Assembly (NCBI RefSeq): GCF_014211915.1
Contig: NZ_CP060040.1
Span: 2,793,916-2,857,915, forward strand
Length of the DNA: 64,000 bases
Reading direction: 5' to 3'
DNA from: Burkholderia cenocepacia
Lineage (GTDB): Bacteria > Pseudomonadota > Gammaproteobacteria > Burkholderiales > Burkholderiaceae
Shown here: piece by piece, positions 35,935 through 45,556 of the stretch
Layout of the letters: every line of letters starts with the position of its first letter
Numbering within the stretch: the stretch's first letter is position 1
Position numbers and translations under genes: made by a program
The notes under the pieces: model-generated
The model's database searches: none
The model's input: only the letters and a program-made list of their open reading frames with translations
What the model was told of the DNA's origin: nothing

Positions 35935-35973
35935 GCGCGCAGGGTCCGGCGGACCTGCGCGCTTTTGTTTTTT
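35935..35973 (+). terminator. Rho-independent terminator after the IclR gene
   Basis: The stem GCGCGCA...GTCC / GGACCTGCGCGC (one bulged G, GGC loop) is followed by TTTTGTTTTTT. It is a strong plus-strand terminator 60 bp after the stop. Confidence 0.82.
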
Positions 35974-36145
35974 AGCGGTGCCGCCTGCGCACCGCGAATG
36001 GCGTTTTTCGAGGGTTATACGACCTTTGAGTCATTTGCGTCCCGTTCCATACTACACATGAACGATCAAGCCGGAACCCGCATGCAAACGCGATGACGCG
36101 TCGCCTATCCGGCCTGGTCAACCACGACATGAAAAGGAACGGAAG

Positions 36146-36892
36146 ATGCGACTCAAGAGCAAATCGGCGTTGATCACGGGCGGTACCAGCGGCATCGGTC
36201 TGGCCACCGCGAAGCTGTTCGTTGCAGAAGGCGCGCGCGTCGCAGTGACGGGGCGCGACGAACGCGTATTCGAGCGCGTGAAGGCGGAACTCGGCGAGCA
36301 GGCGGTCGTGCTCAAGGGCGATGTGCGGTCGCTCGACGACATGCGGGCGATTGCCGGCGAGGTTAACGACAGGTTGGGCGGTCTCGACGTGGTATTCGCC
36401 AATGCCGGCTGGGCGTTCCCGTCCGCCGTCAACGACATCGACGACACGCTCTACGACGACATCATGGACGTCAACGTCAAGGGCGTGGTGTTCACGCTTC
36501 AAGCGGCGCTGCCGTACTTGCGCGAAGGTTCGTCGGTGATCCTCAATACCTCGTTCGTCGCGCAGACCGGCAAGCACGGCATCTCGCTGACCGCCGCGGC
36601 GAAGGCCGCCGTGCGTTCGCTGGCCCGCAGCTGGTCGTACGAATTTCTTGACCGGAAAATCCGCTTCAACGCGATCGCGCCCGGCGCGATCGATACGCCG
36701 CTGCTCTCGAAGTGGGGCAAGCCCGACGAATGGGTGCGCGACCGCAAGGCCGAATTCGCCGAAACGATTCCGGTGGGTCGCATGGGCCACGCCGACGACA
36801 TCGCGTACGCGGCGCTCTATCTCGCCAGCGACGAATCGTCGTTCGTCGTCGGCACCGAGCTGGTGGTCGATGGCGGGGCGTCGCAGCTTTGA
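36146..36892 (+). CDS. Short-chain dehydrogenase/reductase
   Basis: 248 residues of a classical SDR: TGGTSGIGLATAKLF at 12-26 and NAGWAFP near 87. The Asn-Ser part of the active site is in ILNTSFVAQTGKHG. An atypical Ala occupies the usual Tyr site: the region ISLTAAAKAAVRSL has A-x3-K where Y-x3-K is expected. That substitution could weaken or redirect catalysis. Substrate unknown. An SD (GGAAG) precedes the ATG. Confidence 0.87.
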   Translation: MRLKSKSALITGGTSGIGLATAKLFVAEGARVAVTGRDERVFERVKAELGEQAVVLKGDVRSLDDMRAIAGEVNDRLGGLDVVFANAGWAFPSAVNDIDDTLYDDIMDVNVKGVVFTLQAALPYLREGSSVILNTSFVAQTGKHGISLTAAAKAAVRSLARSWSYEFLDRKIRFNAIAPGAIDTPLLSKWGKPDEWVRDRKAEFAETIPVGRMGHADDIAYAALYLASDESSFVVGTELVVDGGASQL

Positions 36893-37043
36893 GCCTGCGC
36901 GTCACGCTTCCTGGGCCGGCACGCCATCCCGGCTCATCCCCATACCGATTTGACGTCCGCCACCCCGTTCGCGGTGGCGGTTATTCGATCCGGCCCGGCG
37001 TGGTCGCGCTCGCCCATGGGCCGAAGTGCAAGGAGCAATCATC

Positions 37044-37898
37044 TTGACCGACAGTAGCGACAATCATGCCCCGGGCGGGCAACTCACGCGGGCAGGCCGT
37101 TCGCGCCGCGATGCCCTGAAGTTCGGCAGCGCCGCCACCCTCGGCGCCGTGCTGGGCGGCGGCGCGTTGCTCGGGCACGCCGCGCCTGCGCCGGCACCGA
37201 CGGGCAGCGCAGGACTGCTTGCGCCAAACGAGCCGCTCAACATCCTGATCGTCAATTACGACGGCGGCACGCTGCTCGACTTCGCGGGCCCGAGCGAGAT
37301 TTTCCACCGGCTGCCGAATACGAACGTTCGCTACGCGAGCCTCGACGGCGGCAACGTGACGCTCGAATTCGGCGTGGTGTACGGGAAGACCGAACGGCTG
37401 GCCGATATCGACCGGACCGACTTGATCCTCGTGCCAGGCGGGTCCGATTTGTCGGCGCCGATGCGTCCGGCGTATCAGGCGCAGATCCGGCGTCTGGCGG
37501 AGAGCGCCAAACACGTGACGTCGGTGTGCAACGGCTCGCTCGTGCTCGCCGCGACGGGCGTGCTCGATGGCAAGCGCAGCGCCTGCCATTGGGCGTTCGT
37601 CAACAAGCTGGCCGAGTACGGCGCGATTCCCGTTCCCGATCGCTTCGTCGAAGACGACGACGGCCGCTTCATGAGCGGCGGCGGCGTGACGGCGGGCATC
37701 GATTTCGCGCTGCGCGTGGCGGCGAAGCTGCGCGGCCGGCAGGCTGCCGAATACACGCAGCTCGTCGTCGAATACGATCCCTATCCGCCGTTCCACTCGG
37801 GTCATCCGAGAGAGGCGCGGCCCGAACTCGTCGCGATGGTCGACAAGAAACTGCCCGGCGCATCGAAGGGACTCGCGCGCGTTCCCGGCGTCCGCTGA
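37044..37898 (+). CDS. DJ-1/PfpI-family protein with Tat signal
   Basis: About 284 residues. A twin-arginine signal (RSRRDALKFGSAATLGAVLG) is followed by a PfpI/GATase1-like domain, with the nucleophile-elbow Cys in VTSVCNGSLVLAATG. The most likely start is TTG 37044, with AGGAG 8 bases upstream; GTG 37026 is the alternative. Export of a DJ-1-type protein is unusual. It is followed by a SnoaL-like exported protein and a GlxA-type regulator with the same fold. Confidence 0.8.
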   Translation: MTDSSDNHAPGGQLTRAGRSRRDALKFGSAATLGAVLGGGALLGHAAPAPAPTGSAGLLAPNEPLNILIVNYDGGTLLDFAGPSEIFHRLPNTNVRYASLDGGNVTLEFGVVYGKTERLADIDRTDLILVPGGSDLSAPMRPAYQAQIRRLAESAKHVTSVCNGSLVLAATGVLDGKRSACHWAFVNKLAEYGAIPVPDRFVEDDDGRFMSGGGVTAGIDFALRVAAKLRGRQAAEYTQLVVEYDPYPPFHSGHPREARPELVAMVDKKLPGASKGLARVPGVR

Positions 37899-37965
37899 CA
37901 CGCTGGCCGGCGACGCGTACAGGGTCGCCGCCTCTTCAATTTAAACCCGATTCGGAAATCATACG

Positions 37966-38439
37966 ATGCGACGGATTCATCTTTGTACGGCCGCGCTTGC
38001 AGCGTGCGTGTCCTTTTTTGCACTCGCGGCGCCGGCTGTCGCCGGTGGTGCGCAACGCCTGCCGGAAGCGGCGATCAAGGCCGAAAACGCACGGTGGGCG
38101 GATGCCTTTGCGCGAGGGGACTACGACGCGATCGGCCGCCTCTATACCGACGACGGCACGCTCTTGCCGCCGGGCGGCGACAAGGTCACCGGGCGCCGCG
38201 CGATCACCGAGTACTTCACCAGCGGGTATGCTGGATCGAAGCCCGGCACCGTTTCGTTCAGCAATGACGAGTTCTACGGTAACGACCGGGTCGTGACGGA
38301 GGTATCGGATGTGGAGGTTCGCGACGGTGACGGAAAGCTCAAGATTCGCGCGAAGCAGACGCTCGTCTTCCTGAAGCAGGGCGGCACGTGGAAGCTGCAT
38401 CGCGACATGTGGAACGCTTACCCGCCCGTCAAGGACTGA
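37966..38439 (+). CDS. Secreted SnoaL/DUF4440-like (SgcJ/EcaC family) protein
   Basis: 157 residues. A Sec signal peptide (cleavage after PAVAGG) precedes an NTF2-like fold (ENARWADAFARGDYDAIGRL, YTDDGTLLPPGGD, WKLHRDMWN). YybH/SgcJ relatives are mostly uncharacterised. It lies 67 bp after the DJ-1-like gene on the same strand. Confidence 0.85.
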   Translation: MRRIHLCTAALAACVSFFALAAPAVAGGAQRLPEAAIKAENARWADAFARGDYDAIGRLYTDDGTLLPPGGDKVTGRRAITEYFTSGYAGSKPGTVSFSNDEFYGNDRVVTEVSDVEVRDGDGKLKIRAKQTLVFLKQGGTWKLHRDMWNAYPPVKD

Positions 38440-38551
38440 CGGTCGTCGACGTCCGGCGAAATGGCGCGTTGCGTAATCACGCTACGCGCGCGCCCATCAT
38501 CCGTTAGCGAGACGTCGACCACGCAGGGCGTTGTAATCGGCAGGCGTTCGA

Positions 38552-39499
38552 TCAGCGCGCTGCGTTCGACCTGCTCTCGCGCCGAATCGCTTGCGGCGGG
38601 TGTCCGAGCAGCTTGATGAAGGCTCGGCGCATCCGCTCCGGATCGGTGAATCCCACTGCCAGCGCAATCTGTTCGATCGGTTCGCTGCCGCCCTGCAGGC
38701 GCAGTCTCGCCGCTTCGACGCGCAAGCGCTCGACCGCCCTCGCCGGCGTTTCACCGGTTTCCCGGCGAAATGCGCGCCCGAACTGTCGCACGCTCAAGCT
38801 CGCTGCATCGGCGAGCCGTTCAACCGGCAACGCTTCGGCCAGGTGCTCGCGGGCGAAATTCAGTGCGATGCGGATGCGATCCGATTCCGGCTCCATCTGC
38901 GACATCGCCGAGAATTGCGATTGCCCGCCGGGTCGCCGATACGGCACGACCAGCAGCCGCGAGACCTCGCGCGCGATCTCCGCGCTCATGTCCCGTTCGA
39001 TCATGCCGAGCGCCAGGTCGATGCCGGAGGCGATGCCTGCCGATGTCCAGACGCGGCCATCGACCACATAGATACTGTCGCCGTCGACCCGCGTGCGAGG
39101 GAAGCGCGACTGCAACTGCGCGGCGTATCGCCAGTGCGTCGCGGCTCTCAAACCGTCGAGCGAACCGGTTTCCGCCAGCAGAAATGCACCCGTACACACG
39201 CTGGCCACTCGCGACGCCTTGGCGGCCAGCTTGCTGGCCGCGGCAATGTTTTCCGAGGTCTGCATCGGGGCGATATCGCCGCCGACGAACACGATGGTGT
39301 CGAACGCGCGCCGTCCGACCGGCTTCGTGTCGATCGAAAGGCCGGTATTGCCGGGAATCGGGCCGCCGAACGGCGAGACGACGTGAAGATCGTAGGGCGT
39401 ATGGCCGGCGGCAGTGGCCACCTGATTGAAGGCCGACAACGGGCCGCCCAGATCGAGCGCGTCGTAGCCGCGGCAAACGAAAAATCCAATGCGATGCAT
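38552..39499 (-). CDS. GlxA-family AraC-type regulator with DJ-1/PfpI domain
   Basis: 315 residues. The N-terminal DJ-1/PfpI-like sensor has the Cys elbow SVCTGAFLLAETG. The C-terminal AraC HTH reads VERLADAASLSVRQFGRAFR and then IEQIALAVGFTDPERMRRAF. It is convergent with the exported DJ-1/SnoaL pair and possibly regulates it. Confidence 0.9.
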   Translation of the reverse strand: MHRIGFFVCRGYDALDLGGPLSAFNQVATAAGHTPYDLHVVSPFGGPIPGNTGLSIDTKPVGRRAFDTIVFVGGDIAPMQTSENIAAASKLAAKASRVASVCTGAFLLAETGSLDGLRAATHWRYAAQLQSRFPRTRVDGDSIYVVDGRVWTSAGIASGIDLALGMIERDMSAEIAREVSRLLVVPYRRPGGQSQFSAMSQMEPESDRIRIALNFAREHLAEALPVERLADAASLSVRQFGRAFRRETGETPARAVERLRVEAARLRLQGGSEPIEQIALAVGFTDPERMRRAFIKLLGHPPQAIRRESRSNAAR

Positions 39500-39659
39500 G
39501 ACGAAGCAATTGATCGAGAACCCCGGAATGGCGAATTTTACCGGGAACCCTCGAATTGTGTCGTTTGACTGGAAACGAGGGAAAAACGTCGTTTACGCCG
39601 CCTTCGATCGACTGTATTCGTTTGCGCCGCGCTGATGCGATGCCGACGGAAAGCGACGC

Positions 39660-40181
39660 TCAGCGACGATAGATGAACTCCAGATCGGTCGATTCGCCGA
39701 CCTTGAAATCGTACGTACCGACCCGCTTGAAGCCCGCCTTCTCGTAGAACGCGATGGCCTTCGCATTGCCTGACCACACGCCCAGCCATACCGGGCCGGG
39801 GCGCGTCGCGGCGAGATACGCGAGCGCGGTGTCGAACAACGCCCGTCCGGCGCCGGTACCTTGCGTGCCGCGTCGAAGGTAGATCTGATGGATCTCCCCC
39901 GAGCCGTCCGCCACGTCCGGATGCGGAAGCTTGCACGGCCCCGCGTGCGCATATCCGACCAGCGTGCCGTCGTCGCCTTCTGCTACCCACGTGCGGCACT
40001 GCGGGTCGGTGAGCTGTCCGGTGATCGCTGCCACCGAGTAAGTCCGGGCTTCGTATTCGGCCAGATCGTGCGGCGGGTAGTCGATGCCGAATCCGTCCTG
40101 CAGAAAGGTTTCGCGAAACGTATCGCGCTTCAATTCGGCAAGCGGGACGGCATCGGCCAGGGTCGCAACGCGGATCAACAT
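39660..40181 (-). CDS. GNAT-family N-acetyltransferase
   Basis: 173 residues: EIHQIYLRRGTQGTGAGRAL (acetyl-CoA loop), then GVWSGNAKAIAFYEKAGFKR. The start ATG 40181 (MLIRVATLADA) fits the family; upstream in-frame codons do not. It is of the general YpeA/PaiA-like type; acceptor unknown. The 277 bp to the next gene hold no recognisable element. Confidence 0.87.
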   Translation of the reverse strand: MLIRVATLADAVPLAELKRDTFRETFLQDGFGIDYPPHDLAEYEARTYSVAAITGQLTDPQCRTWVAEGDDGTLVGYAHAGPCKLPHPDVADGSGEIHQIYLRRGTQGTGAGRALFDTALAYLAATRPGPVWLGVWSGNAKAIAFYEKAGFKRVGTYDFKVGESTDLEFIYRR

Positions 40182-40458
40182 GACGCTTCTCTCGGTTCGA
40201 TATCGGGCCGACAGTTTATCCCGGGTGATGTCGGGCAGCCGCTTCGTCGCTTGCCAACCGGCGACCGTCGCGGTCGTGCAGGCGGCTTCCCGATGCGGGA
40301 AAAAGCGCCGATTTTGCAGCGCAGCGAAAGGCGCCGACGCTTGCCTGACCGGGCCTCCGTAACCAGCCGAAACTGTCAGCACGGCAATCATGCGGATGCC
40401 GATGGTTGACCGCCGGCGGACATGCTAGGATTTCCGTCAAACAACTCCGGAGACTGCG

Positions 40459-40842
40459 ATGCCGTTCATCTGCGAAAACGTTGAATGTCGTGCCGTGCTG
40501 GCTCGCGGGCAGGTCAGGCACCATCAGGAGGGCGCCGGCTGGTGCTTCTACTGCCCGGACTGCAACACCAGAAACGAGTTGATGAATATCGGCACGCTCA
40601 GCGGCCCTGTCGAGCTGGTTCAGCCGGAGCGGGCGAGCCCGCCGCACAAGGTGGTCGCGACGGCCCGGCCGCTGGACGACGGCCGATACGCGGCGCAGTT
40701 GAGCGTCCAGCGGGCGCTCGCCGTGAAAGGCACCTATGCGGCCGAAGAGCACTGGGATGAACTCGGCGTATTCGGCGACGCGCAGGAAGCCGTCGCGCAC
40801 GCGAAGTCGTTCGCCACGGATCTGCTGCAGCGTGCCGCGTAG
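40459..40842 (+). CDS. Small zinc-ribbon-like hypothetical protein
   Basis: 127 residues. The N-terminus has three Cys sites, CENVEC, CFYC and CPDC, arranged like a treble-clef/zinc ribbon. The C-terminal half (YAAQLSVQRALAVKGTYAAE, EAVAHAKSFATDLL) resembles a small alpha/beta stress-type fold. Ribosome site CCGGAGA. A strong hairpin follows. I do not recognise the family. Confidence 0.75.
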   Translation: MPFICENVECRAVLARGQVRHHQEGAGWCFYCPDCNTRNELMNIGTLSGPVELVQPERASPPHKVVATARPLDDGRYAAQLSVQRALAVKGTYAAEEHWDELGVFGDAQEAVAHAKSFATDLLQRAA

Positions 40843-40865
40843 CCGGCGCTTTTCCGTAAACGAAC

Positions 40866-40901
40866 AAAGGGGCGTCGCGCATTCGTGCGCGACGCCCCTT
40901 T
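40866..40901. terminator. Bidirectional-type terminator hairpin
   Basis: A perfect 15-bp stem (AAAGGGGCGTCGCGC / GCGCGACGCCCCTTT) with loop ATTCGT, beginning 24 bp after the zinc-ribbon gene. The A/T ends make it usable in both directions. Confidence 0.8.
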
Positions 40902-41010
40902 GCGTATTCCGCCCGCGTTCGTCAGCGGTGGATACCGAACGACGAGGTCTGCCTCGTGATCCGCTGATACGTGTCGTCCTGAATCAGGCTCCCGGGAAAG
41001 CCGCGTAAGG

Positions 41011-41868
41011 TCATACAGCCGGCGCCTGCGCCGCGCGCGCCTGTTCGCGGGCCGCGACGAGTTCCCGGATCCGCGCGCGATCGGCCGGCGTCACCGGCGT
41101 GAAGATCACGAGGCTCAGGTCCGGGCTGCCGGTGACCGAGAACGCCGAATATTCGAGCGCGATCCGGCCGGCTTGCGGATGGCGGATCTCCTTCGTGCCT
41201 TCGTCGTGTGTACGGATATCGTGGTCGCGCCACATCGCGTCGAATTCGGCGCTCGTCGCGCGCATCTCGTCGACGAACGCCTGCACCGCCTGCGTCGCGC
41301 CACTGCGCGCGATGTCCGCACGAAACGCGCCGACCGCGAATCGCGCGACACGCTCCCAGTTCGGCTGCGCGTAACGCACGCCCGCGTCGACGAAGATCAG
41401 CCGCAGGATGTTGCGCGCGGCCGGCGGCAGCGTCGCATAGTCGGTCAGCGTCGCGGCCGCCGCGTCGTTCCAAGCGGCGACGTCCCACGTCGCGGTGCGG
41501 ATGATCGCGGGGCTCGCGTCGAGCGAATCGAGCACGTGCTGCAGGCGCGGCGTCACGCCGGCCGGCGCGTGATAGCGCACCTCGGGCGGATGGCCGACGC
41601 CGATCAGGAACAGGTGCTCGCGTTCGGCCTCGTTGAGCATCAGCGCGCGGGCGAGCCGGTCGAGCACGTCGGCCGACGGCGCGCCGCCGCGCCCCTGTTC
41701 GAGCCACGTGTACCACGCGGCGCTCACGTGCGCGCGCTGCGCGACTTCCTCGCGCCGCAGGCCCGGCGTGCGGCGGCGCGTCGCCGGCAGCCCGAGCGCG
41801 ACCGGGTCGAGTTTTTCGCGGCGGTCCCGCAGGTACGCGCCGAGCAGGTTGTCGGGGGCGTCAGCCAT
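41011..41868 (-). CDS. HTH regulator with MmyB-like ligand-binding domain
   Basis: 285 residues. The N-terminal XRE-type HTH ([33 protein letters not shown]) is followed by the MmyB-like PAS domain ([20 protein letters not shown] ... RNILRLIF). This pairing is common among regulators divergent from oxidoreductases. Here the divergent gene is the NAD-dependent epimerase at 41964, its likely target. Confidence 0.9.
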   Translation of the reverse strand: MADAPDNLLGAYLRDRREKLDPVALGLPATRRRTPGLRREEVAQRAHVSAAWYTWLEQGRGGAPSADVLDRLARALMLNEAEREHLFLIGVGHPPEVRYHAPAGVTPRLQHVLDSLDASPAIIRTATWDVAAWNDAAAATLTDYATLPPAARNILRLIFVDAGVRYAQPNWERVARFAVGAFRADIARSGATQAVQAFVDEMRATSAEFDAMWRDHDIRTHDEGTKEIRHPQAGRIALEYSAFSVTGSPDLSLVIFTPVTPADRARIRELVAAREQARAAQAPAV

Positions 41869-41963
41869 ATCCTGTTAGTTCGTTTACCAGTAAACCGTCA
41901 CGACTTCACCGCGAGCGGCGCTCGACAGATAGTAAGCCTCCATTTCATCCGGAGGTGCTGAAC

Positions 41964-42857
41964 ATGCGTGTCTTTGTTACGGGAGCATCGGGATTCGTCG
42001 GCTCGGCCGTCGTGGCCGAGCTCGTGGCCGCCGGGCACTCGGTGCTCGGGCTGGCGCGGTCCGACGCGGCCGCGGCGTCGATTGCCGCGGCCGGCGCCGA
42101 CGTTCATCGCGGGTCGCTCGAGGATCTCGACAGCCTCACGCGCGGCGCCGAAGCCGCCGATGCGGTGATCCATACGGGATTCAATCACGACTTCTCGCGC
42201 TTCGCGCAGAACTGCGAACTCGACCGCCGCGCGATCGAGACGATCGGCGCGGCGCTCGTCGGCTCGGCGCGGCCGCTGATCGTCACGTCGGGCCTGGCGC
42301 TCGTCGCGCCAGGCCGCGCGGCGACGGAGGACGATCCGCACGTGCCGGTGTCGGCGAACTATCCGCGTGCGTCCGAAGCGACGGCGGTCGCGCTCGAAGC
42401 GCGCGGCGTGCACGCGTCGGTCGTCCGGCTGCCGCCGTCCGTGCACGGCGACGGCGATCATGCGTTCGTGCCGCGCCTGATTGCGTTCGCGAGGGAGAAA
42501 GGGGTGGCGGCGTACATCGGTGACGGTGCGAACCGCTGGCCGGCCGTGCACCGGCTCGACGCGGCGCGCGTGTACCGGCTCGCGATCGAGCGCGGCGCGG
42601 CCGGCGCGCGCTATCACGCGGTCGACGATACGGGCGTGCCGTTTCGCGCGATCGCCGAGGTGATCGGCCGGCGGCTGAACGTGCCGGTCGTCGCGAAGTC
42701 GGCGGCGGAGGCCGGCGAGCACTTCGGCTGGTTCGCGATGTTTGCGGGGATGGATGCGCCCGCAACCAGCGAGCGCACGCGGGCATCGCTCGGCTGGGCG
42801 CCGACGCAGCCGGGGTTGCTGGCCGACATCGACCGGCCGCGGTATTTCGAAAGCTGA
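41964..42857 (+). CDS. NAD-dependent epimerase/dehydratase family (extended SDR)
   Basis: 297 residues. An N-terminal [20 protein letters not shown], then [20 protein letters not shown] and a [20 protein letters not shown] segment typical of atypical extended SDRs. ATG 41964 lies 8 bases after GGAGG. The MmyB-type regulator is divergent. A short GC hairpin at 42858-42877 follows. Confidence 0.9.
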   Translation: MRVFVTGASGFVGSAVVAELVAAGHSVLGLARSDAAAASIAAAGADVHRGSLEDLDSLTRGAEAADAVIHTGFNHDFSRFAQNCELDRRAIETIGAALVGSARPLIVTSGLALVAPGRAATEDDPHVPVSANYPRASEATAVALEARGVHASVVRLPPSVHGDGDHAFVPRLIAFAREKGVAAYIGDGANRWPAVHRLDAARVYRLAIERGAAGARYHAVDDTGVPFRAIAEVIGRRLNVPVVAKSAAEAGEHFGWFAMFAGMDAPATSERTRASLGWAPTQPGLLADIDRPRYFES

Positions 42858-42885
42858 CGAGCGGCGCGTGCCGCTCGCCATGGGG

Positions 42886-43291
42886 GCGGCTCGGACAACG
42901 GCTGGTCGCTCGCGCCGAGCACGACTTCGATCTGCGGATAGCGCTGCTGGAAGTCGGGTAGCGCCGGAATCACGATCGTCTTCGCGAGCGCGAGCGCAAT
43001 GTCGATCCGCAGCCGGCCTTTCGGCACTGCGCGCTGCTTGGGGAACGATGCGAACGCATCGTCGATGCCGGCGAGCAGTTGCACGCAGCGCGCATGAAAC
43101 GCCTCGCCTTCGGCCGTCACGCTGACGCGGCGCGTGCTGCGGTTCAGCAGCCGGACGCCGGGCTCCTGTTCGAGCTGCTGCACGGCTTTCGTGACGGCCG
43201 GCCGATGCAGCTGCAGCGCGTCGGCGGCCTGCGTGAAGTTGCCGCATTCGACGATCTGTACGTAGATCTGCATCGTTTGCAGGCGGTCCAT
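42886..43291 (-). pseudogene. 3'-truncated LysR-family regulator
   Basis: It starts at ATG 43291 with the LysR HTH (MQIYVQIVECGNFTQAADAL, LHRPAVTKAVQQLEQ) and continues into the effector domain to about residue 135 (FQQRYPQIEVVLGASDQPL). Homology ends near 42890, where the 3' flank of the epimerase gene begins. The open frame runs on antisense to that gene without family character. A deletion has removed the C-terminal half, so it is probably non-functional. Confidence 0.75.
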
Positions 43292-43370
43292 GGCGTTCCC
43301 GGATGGCGTGGCGAGCGGCCATCTTCGCACACCGATGGAACCGGATGCGCGGCCGCCCGCCTGCCATGCG

Positions 43371-44750
43371 TCATTCGACCGGATGCAGATCCTGCAGCAG
43401 CGTCGGCACCAGCTCGGACACGGTCGGGTGGATATGCATCGCGCGGCTGATCGTCGTGTACGGCGCGCCGGCGGTCATCACGTCGAGTATCCCGTGCACG
43501 ACTTCGTCGCCGGTCACGCCGAGGATCGACGCGCCGAGGATCGCGTGGCTGTCCGCATCGACGATCACCTTCATGAAGCCCTGGCTTTCGCCTTTCTCGA
43601 CCGCCCGGCCGACGCGGGTCATCGGGCGCGTGCCGACCAGCAGCCGGCGGCCCGTCTGCTTCGCTTCCGCGAGCGTCATGCCGACGCGGCCGAGCGGCGG
43701 ATCGATGTACATCGCGTAGGCCATGATGCGGTCGGACACCTTGCGCGGATCGTCGTCGAGCAGATTGGCCGCGACGATCTCGTAGTCGTTGTACGCGGTG
43801 TGCGTGAACGCGCCGCGTCCGTTGCAGTCGCCGAGCGCCCAGATGCCGGGCACGTTGGTGCGCAACTGCTCGTCGACGGTGATGTAGCCGCGCGCGTCGG
43901 TAGCGACGCCCGCGCGGTCGAGCCCGAGATCGTCGGTGTTCGGCACGCGCCCGACCGCGAGCAGCAGGTGCGAGCCCGCGACCTCGCGGCCGCCGCCCGC
44001 GCAGTCGAGGCCGACCACGATGCCGTCGCCGTCGCGGCGCGCACTCAGGCAGTTCGCGTCGAGTTGCACGTCGATGCCTTCCTTTTCGAGGATCTCGCGC
44101 ACGGCCTGCGACACGTCTTCGTCCTCGCGGCGGATCAGGCGCGGGCCTTTCTCGACGATCGTGACCTGCGAGCCGAAGCGGCGGTACATCTGACCGAATT
44201 CGAGCCCGACGTAGCTGCCGCCGACGATCACCAGGTGATCGGGCAGGAAGTCGACGTCCATCATCGTCGAGTTGGTCAGGTACGGCACCGAGTCGAGGCC
44301 CGGCATCGCAGGCACCTGCGCGCGTCCGCCGACGTTGATGAAGATGCGTTCGGCTTCGAGCACGTCGTCGCCCACGCGCACCGCGTTCGCGCGTTCGAAC
44401 CGGGCATGACCCTGAAAGACGGTCGTGTTGTCGAGGCCGCGCACCCATTGCTCGACGCCGTGGTTCGAGCGGCCGGAAATCTGGTCCTTGCGCGCCTTCA
44501 CGGCTTTCATGTCGACGGTGACGGGGCCGCCGACCGACACGCCGTATTCGCTGGCGCGCCGTGCGAGCTGCGCGGCGTACGCGCTCGCGATCAGCGTCTT
44601 GGTGGGGATGCAGCCGGTGTTCACGCAGGTGCCGCCGAAGCGGCCGCGCTCGACGATCGCGACTTTCATGCCCGCGCCGGCGAGCCGCGCGGCGAGCGGC
44701 GGCCCGGCCTGGCCGGTGCCGATGACGATCGCATCGAAGTGTTGCGTCAT
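43371..44750 (-). CDS. Class-I pyridine nucleotide-disulphide oxidoreductase (mercuric-reductase-like)
   Basis: 459 residues. The FAD motif is AIVIGTGQAGPPLAARLAGA and the redox disulphide is GGTCVNTGCIPTK at about 40-52. The NAD motif is LVIVGGSYVGLEFGQM, and the C-terminal dimer domain has the HIHPTVSELVPTL His-Pro. It lacks an N-terminal HMA domain and a C-terminal Cys pair, so mercury reduction is unlikely. Relatives are annotated generically as FAD-containing oxidoreductases. Ribosome site GGAGG precedes ATG 44750. Confidence 0.88.
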   Translation of the reverse strand: MTQHFDAIVIGTGQAGPPLAARLAGAGMKVAIVERGRFGGTCVNTGCIPTKTLIASAYAAQLARRASEYGVSVGGPVTVDMKAVKARKDQISGRSNHGVEQWVRGLDNTTVFQGHARFERANAVRVGDDVLEAERIFINVGGRAQVPAMPGLDSVPYLTNSTMMDVDFLPDHLVIVGGSYVGLEFGQMYRRFGSQVTIVEKGPRLIRREDEDVSQAVREILEKEGIDVQLDANCLSARRDGDGIVVGLDCAGGGREVAGSHLLLAVGRVPNTDDLGLDRAGVATDARGYITVDEQLRTNVPGIWALGDCNGRGAFTHTAYNDYEIVAANLLDDDPRKVSDRIMAYAMYIDPPLGRVGMTLAEAKQTGRRLLVGTRPMTRVGRAVEKGESQGFMKVIVDADSHAILGASILGVTGDEVVHGILDVMTAGAPYTTISRAMHIHPTVSELVPTLLQDLHPVE

Positions 44751-44929
44751 GACGTCCTCCTGTGCGGGGGCAACGAGGAAAGGGGCAGGCGCAAGCCGCA
44801 TGCCGTGCCGGCGGTCGCGCGGGCGACGAGCGCCTATGGTAGACCTGTTGGCCGGGTGCCGCGAGCGGGGGCGGCGCGTCGTGTGGCGTTGAAAAACGGC
44901 ACCGCCGCGGGCGTCGCGGTGCGCAGCCT

Positions 44930-45508
44930 TCAGTCCTTGCGTTTCCACTGCCCGAACGACACCGGCCGGTGCGCGTCGGCGCGCGTGACGGTGACGTGGT
45001 CGGGCTGGTCGTCGAGCGGAAACGATTCGGTGACGATCTGGCTCGAAAACAGCCAGCCGTGCGTGCGCGGGTCGTAGCGGAACGTGATGTAGTCGGTCCA
45101 GTGCTGGCCGCACGCGACGAAGTTCTGCACGGTGAAATAGCGGCCCTTCACCGACAAGCCGTTGTCGGCCGCATCTTCAGGATCGAACGGGTCGCACTGG
45201 CCGCCCTCGTTCGCGCGCAGTACGACCTGGTCGTTGCGGGCGGCGAGCCGATACGTGTGGTCTGCCTGTTCCTCGTAGATCAGCAGCGGACGCGGCGACG
45301 GTTGGTCGCGCGTGTCGACCGCGCGATGCACGACGACGAGAAAGCTGTGGCGTCCGTTGTCGACATCGGGGCCGGCTTGCGCGAGCAGCGGCTGGTAGCC
45401 GGGCGGCAGCTGCGCGGCGATCGATTTCGGCAAGGTGTCGGCGCGGACGCTGAACGAGAGGGCGGCGAGCAGCGGGAGCAGCAGGGCGGAAAGGCGAAGA
45501 GCGCGCAT
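44930..45508 (-). CDS. Secreted hypothetical protein
   Basis: 192 residues. A Sec signal (LRLSALLLPLLAALSFSVRA) is followed by a ~165-residue periplasmic domain with two Cys (in QCDPFDP and VACGQHW) that may pair. I recognise no family. It lies 48 bp upstream of no partner on this strand and is separate from the flavoprotein. Confidence 0.75.
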   Translation of the reverse strand: MRALRLSALLLPLLAALSFSVRADTLPKSIAAQLPPGYQPLLAQAGPDVDNGRHSFLVVVHRAVDTRDQPSPRPLLIYEEQADHTYRLAARNDQVVLRANEGGQCDPFDPEDAADNGLSVKGRYFTVQNFVACGQHWTDYITFRYDPRTHGWLFSSQIVTESFPLDDQPDHVTVTRADAHRPVSFGQWKRKD

Positions 45509-45556
45509 GGCGGGCGGTCTGGTCGAAAGGGGGAAAGGGGGACGAGTCGCGCGGCG

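Noticed and set aside
42614..42885. C-terminal continuation of the truncated LysR gene
   Set aside because: The frame stays open but is antisense to the epimerase and has no LysR effector-domain character.
43371..44750. Mercuric reductase (merA)
   Set aside because: The core redox Cys pair is present, but no N-terminal metal-binding domain, no C-terminal vicinal Cys pair and no mer genes nearby.
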